Part shown: positions 28,390-33,854 of the stretch, one piece after another
Numbering within the stretch: the first letter of the stretch is position 1
Layout: every line of letters starts with the position of its first letter
Origin: an uncultured Verrucomicrobiota bacterium
Lineage (GTDB): Bacteria > Verrucomicrobiota > Kiritimatiellia > RFP12 > UBA1067
Length of the DNA stretch: 33,854 nucleotides
Direction of reading: 5' to 3'
NCBI GenBank assembly: GCA_946610035.1
Contig: CAMOCC010000002.1
Coordinates: 68,254-102,107 of the forward strand
Made by a program: the position numbers and the translations under genes
Notes under the pieces: generated by a model
The model's database searches: none
Told to the model about the DNA's origin: nothing
What the model saw: the letters and a program-made list of their open reading frames with translations, nothing else

Positions 28390-31300
28390 ATGAACATAAA
28401 ACGAGTGATGACAACGGTGAGCAAAACCTTAATACTGTTTATTCTCTTTGCAGTATTTCCGCTTGCGGCTATGGCCACGACTACATGGTTCGTGGACGCT
28501 CGACATGGATCGAACGGCTATTCGGGGCTGACGGCTTTTGCTCCGAAGAGGACGATACAGTCCGCAATTAATGCTGCGTCGTCCGGCGACTGGATTATTG
28601 TCGCCGGCGGTACATATAACGAAAACCTGACGCTTTCCAAAAAGCTCACGCTCTTTTCGCATGAACACGCAGTTTCGATCATAGAAGGCCGCCATGCCGG
28701 GCACTGTCTGCTCATTACGGAAAACGCCTCCGGCAGCGTGGTCGACGGATTTGTCTTCACTCACGGCGCGCCGACAAACGCTGGCAACAAGTACGGCGGC
28801 GGTGTTGACTGCCTTGCGAACGCCACAATCCGGCACTGCGTGTTCAAGGACAACGGCAATTCGTCCACGACATTTGCCGGCGGACTCCACACGTCCAACC
28901 GTGCGCAGGTTTCGGTCGAGAACTGCCTCTTCACCGGCAACTATGCCTGGGCCTGCGGCGGCGCGTCCCTCACCGAGGGCGGCAGCACGGCTACGTTCGA
29001 CCGCTGTACGGTGTACGGCAACAAGTCGGACAACTTCATCGGGAACCAGGGCGGCATCGGCGTCGCCAATACGGGCACGGTCATCGTGAAGAACTCGATT
29101 CTCTGGGGCAACACGGGCATGCAGATCGCCGCATACGGCAGCGGCTACGGTGCGCAGTCCACGATCCGCGTCTCCTACTCCTGTGTGCAGGGCGGAGTCG
29201 CGGCAAACGGTGCGGGACACTTCTACGACGACGGCGGCAATATCAGCTCCAATCCTATGTTCATCAACATTGCCCGCCGCAACTTCTGGTTCCGCGACAA
29301 CTCGCCATGCTGGCGCAAGGGACACCCCGACTTCTACGAGCGTGACGGATATCGCCTGCATATGGGCTTCTGGCCTTCGCGTGTGCGTCCGCTTCCGCCG
29401 CCTGTATGGACGGCCGAGATCACGCTTGACGCGCAGGGTGGGGACTGCAGCACGGACGTTCTCAAACGCTTCGTTAACAGCAAGATCGGCTACATTCCCG
29501 AACCGCAGATGGACGGCTACGACTTCCTCGGCTGGTTCGACAGGGCGGAAGGCGGGCGTCGCATATTCCCCGAGGAGATCGTGCGCGGAAACAAGACGCT
29601 CTACGCCCAGTGGAAGCAGCGCATTCCGCCGCTTTTCAGCATAGTCGGGACAACCTCCGGCATCCGGTCGTTCGTCGAGCTTGACTACCGTCTTGAGGAC
29701 GGTGCGCGTGACGGAAAGCTGTACTTGAACGGTGAGCTGCTGACTTCAACGGAAGATGAATCGTCCAAGTGGATATGGCAGCCGCAGCAGCTTGGCGAAA
29801 ACACACTCGTCTATGATACCGGCAAGTCATCCGTCACCACCACGGTCAACGTCGCGTCACTCACGTTCGCCACGACGCCGCAGCCCAATCCGCCCATGCC
29901 CGTGGACGACAGCATCATCATAACTCCTGAAGTTCGCACGATTCCCAATGGCGGTGCGGGCAAGGCAATTATCGTGCAGGGCGGCGCCTGGACCGCCGCC
30001 ACGTCCGAGGAGTGGATCGTCCTCGGTGCGACGTCCGGAACAGCTGACGTGCCTGTCGCCTACACCGTGAGCGTCAACACCAATATCGGCGAGCGCGTCG
30101 GCTACGTCTATGTGAGCGGACACGTCCACACCATCACGCAGAAGGGGCGTGATGCGGAGCTGTCCACCGAGAATATCGAAGTGGAGTGCGAGGGTGGATC
30201 GGAATCGGTAGCACTCTCCTTTGACGGACGCTACGCCTGGGATGCGCGTCCGAACGTAGACTGGGTCACCGTCTCGCCCACGCACGGCATAGCCGCCGGT
30301 TCCATCGACCTCACCATCGCCCCGTACAACGAAGTCGGAACACGCACGGGAACGGTCACCTTCGGCGATCGCACGGTGACGGTGTTCCAGTACGGACGAC
30401 GTATCAAGCTCTCCGACTATGCGCTTGAACGCGACTACCTGACGCACGTGATGCCCATCACGGTAAACGCCCTCGCCGTTACCGAATGGAGCGCCACCCT
30501 GAACGCGAGCTGGATCTCCATCGTCGATGCCGACAACGGACAGGGACGCAAGGGCGCTGGTCTGCTGACGCTGGCAATTTCCGAGAACCCGAGCTATCGC
30601 GCGCGCACAGGCACAGTCACCATCGGAACCGAGACGTTCACAATTACGCAGGAGGGACGCCCCGCGTCCGAATGCGAATTCTCCATCGATCCCATAAGCA
30701 CGACGGCGAGCGTGAACGGCGCGAATGGACACATTGCCGTCACGGCAACGCCGGACTTCCCGTGGACGGTTACGAGCAGCAATGGCTGGCTGGCTCTCCT
30801 TCAGTCCACCACGGTTGGCGATGGAAACGGCAACATCTTCTACACGGCCTCGCCCAACTCTACGCTCCTTCAGCGGACGGGTACGATTACCGTGACGCCA
30901 ACTGATCCGGCGATTCCGGCTGCCACCCATACCGTCGTACAGCCAGGGGCGGTAGCGACGCTTTCGCCGCTCGGATACGAATTCGAGGCATCCGGCGGCG
31001 CAGTTTCCGTTCAGGTCACGGTGCCGGGATCAGTCGAATGGTCTGCTGTAGAGGCACCTTCATGGATCACGATTCAGAACGGTTCGACCCGCGTTGGGAC
31101 AGGAACGGTGACGTTGCAGGCTTCGCCCAACGGAACCATCAACGCGCGCTGCGGCACTGTGAAGATTGCCGAACGTCTTTTCAACGTCGCGCAGAAGGGA
31201 CGCGGATTCACTGTCGATTATGATGACGGTGTCGTGTTCGGCACGGACGGAGATATGGACTCCTTCTCCGTCGCGCCTGACGGCGATATGGCATGGGAGG

Positions 31301-33854
31301 CGTATGCGTCCGATACGTGGATCCAATTCATGTACGACAGCAATGTCGGATCGGGCGCGGGCGAGGTCATCTACGTTGTTTCGCCATACGTCGGCGACGG
31401 GACAATCCGCACGGGCTCCATCACGATTGGCGATAAGGAGATTCTTGTGAGCCAGCGCGCGTACGATCTCAGCATCAGCCCGCGGGCGGCGGAGGTTTCA
31501 GGCAACTCCGGCGCAGGAGAGATCAGCGTCTCCGCCGGAATAGACGATGTCTGGAACGCGATTCGCACCGAACCGTGGATCACGATCGAACAGGGCTACG
31601 ACTCCGGGACGGGCAGCGGAACGGTGCGCTTCACCTACACGGACAACGATACGGGGATCACGCGCTCCGGCAGAATCGTCATTGCTGGCGAAGTCTACAC
31701 CATCACGCAGGCGTCGCGCGTCCTTGTGGATATCAACGCGCAGATATACGGACATGGACACGTCGACGGCGCAGGCACGCATTCGCTAGGCACGAAGGTT
31801 ACGCTTACTGCTGTTCCCGATGACGGATATCAGTTCCAGTACTGGACGGGCGATGCCGGGGAGACGATGCAGAATCCGATTACGGTGACGGCCGATGTCG
31901 CGAAGAACGTGACCGCGACATTCGCCCCGCTCACGCCTGAGTTCATCTCCGCCGAGTCTTCCGTCGACGGAGTGCGGCTCACATGGACAAACCTCGCTTG
32001 GGCTGCGGAATACCGCATCTACCGTGCGCCGTCGAGCGAGATTCCCTCCGCGCCGCTCGTGACGCTCGCGGCGGACGGAAACTGCACGTACCTCGATACG
32101 ACGGGCGATCTGGAGCAGCCGTTCTGGTATTGGGTCGAGGCCGTCGGAACGGATGCCGAAACGGAATCGCAGACGCCTGCCACGGGGAAGAAGCTTAAAC
32201 CCATCGTGATTTCGCCAATCACATACGAGAACCTGCGCGGCGCTTCGCACACAAATCCCTCCGCCTATCAGGAAGGAACTGTCTGCTCGTTCACCCTGCC
32301 TACGACCGTGACGGGCTACACGTTCGCGGGATGGAATCCCGCCGGCATCTCCGCCGACGTGACGGGCCCGATGAACATTCGTGCCACTTGGACAGCGAAC
32401 ACCTATTCGCTCGTCTATCACGCGAACGGCGGATCGGGCACGATGGACGCGACCGTCTGCACCTACGACAGCGCTGCGCTCGTCGGTACCAACTGCTTCA
32501 CGTGGGCCGACCACATCTTCCAGGGATGGGCCACGAGCGAGAACGGTGCGGTCGTTTACGAGGACGGCACGTATGTGCGAAACCTCAGCGCCGCGCAGAA
32601 CGGCGTCGTGGAGCTTTGGGCGGTGTGGGAAATCGACCCTGAGAGCCTCGTTGTGGCCGAGCCGGTCATAACGCCTGCCGACGGCTCGATATTCAAGACC
32701 GAGACTTGCACGGTGACTATAACAAGCGAAACGCCAAATGCGACGATCTACTACACGACGAACGGACGCACACCCACGGCGCAGGAAAGATACCGCTACA
32801 CCGGACCGTTCACGATTTCCGGTACGACCACGGTCACGGCCTTCGCGTATGTGAACGAAGGCAGAAAGAGCGACTATGTAGAGGCGACGATCACCTACGT
32901 CGAGCCGGTTCCGCTCACGTGGAAGGGCGTTCTTGACGAGCCGAAACTTGGCGAAGTCACGACCGGCGGAGACGCCGAATGGCAGATGGTCGAAGATGCT
33001 TCGGCAAAGGTCGGCGATTCCTTTGCCGTCAGCGGCATTATCGCGGACGACGACGAACAGGAGCATTCGACCTATCTCAAAGTCAAGGTGAACGGCAAAG
33101 GCACGCTTACATATTGGTGGCGTGTCGACTGCGAGAGCGATCCGCGTGGACGCTTCACCTACGACCACGGCAAAGTGGAAGCCGATGGCGAACTTCAGGA
33201 TCGCAAGGATGGCCATTCCGGATGGCTCAGCGGATCGGTCACGTTCGAAACTGACGGCGAACACGAAATCGTGTGGACATACGTTGCCGATGGCTATCCT
33301 GCCGAAAGCGGTAGCTTTGCTGGGCGCATGTGGGTGGACGGCCTTTCGTGGTCGGGAGACGCGGGAGGTGGCTCCACGATTGAACCTTCAATTGAGGGCG
33401 ATGAAGGTGCTACTGTCACCGGCGACGCTGAAAATGGCTACACAATCACGCCTTCCGCCAACAACACGGCGGTTGAAGTAACAATTCCTTCGGGTATCTC
33501 TCCCTCCAAGGTGACTGTCGAAGTCGGCATCAACGTCATGACAGTCGTTCACAACGGTGCGAACGTCAAAGTCGTGAACCACGGCCACGACATCACATCG
33601 TTCCTTGATATTCCCGACGATGGTAGGGCGGCCAGCCCTCTGGCCGCCGTGGTGAAAGAATCAATAGCCCGCGAACCCCTAGACACATCCAAAGGCGCGG
33701 TCGTCGACCTAGGCAATCCATCAGCGCCGTCTCTCACGACGCCTGCCACGCGGCTCGGCCTCACCTACACCCTCCGCGAAGGTGCTTCGCTTGAGACAAT
33801 GGTCAACGGCGCATCGAAGCAAGGCGACGGCCAGCCTTGGACTCCGCCCATCAC
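28390..33854 (+). CDS. Giant secreted repeat protein: beta-helix, BACON and InlB-type repeats (3' end outside window)
   Basis: The start ATG 28390 follows a strong AAGGAGGAA (28379-28387). The frame is open to the window end (1821 codons), so the C-terminus is missing. A signal peptide (MNIKRVMTTVSK to PLAAMA) is followed by a right-handed beta-helix (about 30-320, with GGG-type coils), an InlB/Listeria-Bacteroides repeat (YDFLGWFDRAEGG, about 344-410), and about seven BACON-type domains (about 500-1110, repeatedly ending in ITQ-G). Next come a bacterial repeat domain (GYQFQYWTGDAG), a fibronectin III domain, further InlB repeats (YTFAGWNP, FQGWATSENG), a chitobiase-like C-terminal domain (TIYYTTNGRTPT) and a Trp-rich sandwich (LTYWWRVDCES). 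The architecture suits a surface adhesin or glycan-binding protein. A GTAG-headed repeat is inserted in frame at residues 1745-1755 (GRAASPLAAVV). A CATAAT at 28363-28368 may be its -10, but I see no good -35. Confidence 0.85.
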   Translation, partial: MNIKRVMTTVSKTLILFILFAVFPLAAMATTTWFVDARHGSNGYSGLTAFAPKRTIQSAINAASSGDWIIVAGGTYNENLTLSKKLTLFSHEHAVSIIEGRHAGHCLLITENASGSVVDGFVFTHGAPTNAGNKYGGGVDCLANATIRHCVFKDNGNSSTTFAGGLHTSNRAQVSVENCLFTGNYAWACGGASLTEGGSTATFDRCTVYGNKSDNFIGNQGGIGVANTGTVIVKNSILWGNTGMQIAAYGSGYGAQSTIRVSYSCVQGGVAANGAGHFYDDGGNISSNPMFINIARRNFWFRDNSPCWRKGHPDFYERDGYRLHMGFWPSRVRPLPPPVWTAEITLDAQGGDCSTDVLKRFVNSKIGYIPEPQMDGYDFLGWFDRAEGGRRIFPEEIVRGNKTLYAQWKQRIPPLFSIVGTTSGIRSFVELDYRLEDGARDGKLYLNGELLTSTEDESSKWIWQPQQLGENTLVYDTGKSSVTTTVNVASLTFATTPQPNPPMPVDDSIIITPEVRTIPNGGAGKAIIVQGGAWTAATSEEWIVLGATSGTADVPVAYTVSVNTNIGERVGYVYVSGHVHTITQKGRDAELSTENIEVECEGGSESVALSFDGRYAWDARPNVDWVTVSPTHGIAAGSIDLTIAPYNEVGTRTGTVTFGDRTVTVFQYGRRIKLSDYALERDYLTHVMPITVNALAVTEWSATLNASWISIVDADNGQGRKGAGLLTLAISENPSYRARTGTVTIGTETFTITQEGRPASECEFSIDPISTTASVNGANGHIAVTATPDFPWTVTSSNGWLALLQSTTVGDGNGNIFYTASPNSTLLQRTGTITVTPTDPAIPAATHTVVQPGAVATLSPLGYEFEASGGAVSVQVTVPGSVEWSAVEAPSWITIQNGSTRVGTGTVTLQASPNGTINARCGTVKIAERLFNVAQKGRGFTVDYDDGVVFGTDGDMDSFSVAPDGDMAWEAYASDTWIQFMYDSNVGSGAGEVIYVVSPYVGDGTIRTGSITIGDKEILVSQRAYDLSISPRAAEVSGNSGAGEISVSAGIDDVWNAIRTEPWITIEQGYDSGTGSGTVRFTYTDNDTGITRSGRIVIAGEVYTITQASRVLVDINAQIYGHGHVDGAGTHSLGTKVTLTAVPDDGYQFQYWTGDAGETMQNPITVTADVAKNVTATFAPLTPEFISAESSVDGVRLTWTNLAWAAEYRIYRAPSSEIPSAPLVTLAADGNCTYLDTTGDLEQPFWYWVEAVGTDAETESQTPATGKKLKPIVISPITYENLRGASHTNPSAYQEGTVCSFTLPTTVTGYTFAGWNPAGISADVTGPMNIRATWTANTYSLVYHANGGSGTMDATVCTYDSAALVGTNCFTWADHIFQGWATSENGAVVYEDGTYVRNLSAAQNGVVELWAVWEIDPESLVVAEPVITPADGSIFKTETCTVTITSETPNATIYYTTNGRTPTAQERYRYTGPFTISGTTTVTAFAYVNEGRKSDYVEATITYVEPVPLTWKGVLDEPKLGEVTTGGDAEWQMVEDASAKVGDSFAVSGIIADDDEQEHSTYLKVKVNGKGTLTYWWRVDCESDPRGRFTYDHGKVEADGELQDRKDGHSGWLSGSVTFETDGEHEIVWTYVADGYPAESGSFAGRMWVDGLSWSGDAGGGSTIEPSIEGDEGATVTGDAENGYTITPSANNTAVEVTIPSGISPSKVTVEVGINVMTVVHNGANVKVVNHGHDITSFLDIPDDGRAASPLAAVVKESIAREPLDTSKGAVVDLGNPSAPSLTTPATRLGLTYTLREGASLETMVNGASKQGDGQPWTPPI
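33622..33649 (+). repeat. GTAG-headed REP-like hairpin inside the giant repeat protein
   Basis: GTAG (33623-33626), then arms GGCGGCCAG and CTGGCCGCC around CCCT. It is the same family as 19669-19696: the sixth arm base is C instead of G and its partner has changed to match, so the hairpin is preserved. Confidence 0.85.

Overview
The window is a GC-rich stretch in which every gene I can support lies on the plus strand. Long minus-strand open frames are shadows of GC-rich codons. Secreted glycan-degrading enzymes, surface proteins with autotransporter-associated strand repeats, a CotH protein, a BACON/InlB-repeat giant and a kinase fused to a formylglycine-enzyme-like domain together suggest the PVC superphylum, most likely an uncultured gut or rumen Kiritimatiellota relative. 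That placement is inference from gene style; no marker gene is present.

Layout. 3-2990: the 3' part of a large beta-solenoid surface protein and a secreted BSP-family metalloprotease. 3276-6563: a second beta-solenoid surface protein. 7029-8459: an ATPase/DUF234 protein, the only gene here that looks unrelated to glycans or the surface. 8724-24310: a glycan locus, in order GH43-like, alpha/beta-hydrolase esterase, GH92, GH76, GntR/LacI-type regulator, GH125, GH2 beta-galactosidase, CotH protein. 24311-25359: about 1 kb without protein genes, holding palindromic repeats and then a promoter, a strongly folded RNA and a terminator. 25360-28287: Ser/Thr kinase with a C-terminal SUMF/FGE domain. 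28390 to the end: the first 1821 codons of a giant secreted repeat protein.

How the genes work together. GH76 (endo-alpha-1,6-mannanase), GH125 (exo-alpha-1,6-mannosidase) and GH92 (alpha-mannosidase superfamily) are the classic set for fungal/yeast alpha-mannan. The GH92 here has Gln in place of the usual catalytic Glu, as in the known mannose-1-phosphate uncapping enzyme, so the target may be phosphomannan. A perfect 16-bp palindrome, ACTGGTATATACCAGT, lies upstream of four transcription units: the 3276 surface protein, GH43, esterase-GH92-GH76, and GH125-GH2-CotH. One copy begins four bases after the stop codon of the GntR/LacI gene. I read it as that regulator's operator, which would make these genes one regulon.

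The second theme is small palindromic DNA. At least three REP-like families (hairpins, several with GTAG or GGAG heads) crowd the intergenic regions. Copies also sit in frame inside the beta-galactosidase and the giant repeat protein, and one supplies the stop codon of the protease gene. The third is a candidate noncoding RNA or long leader of about 350 nt (24954-25302) with no family that I recognise.
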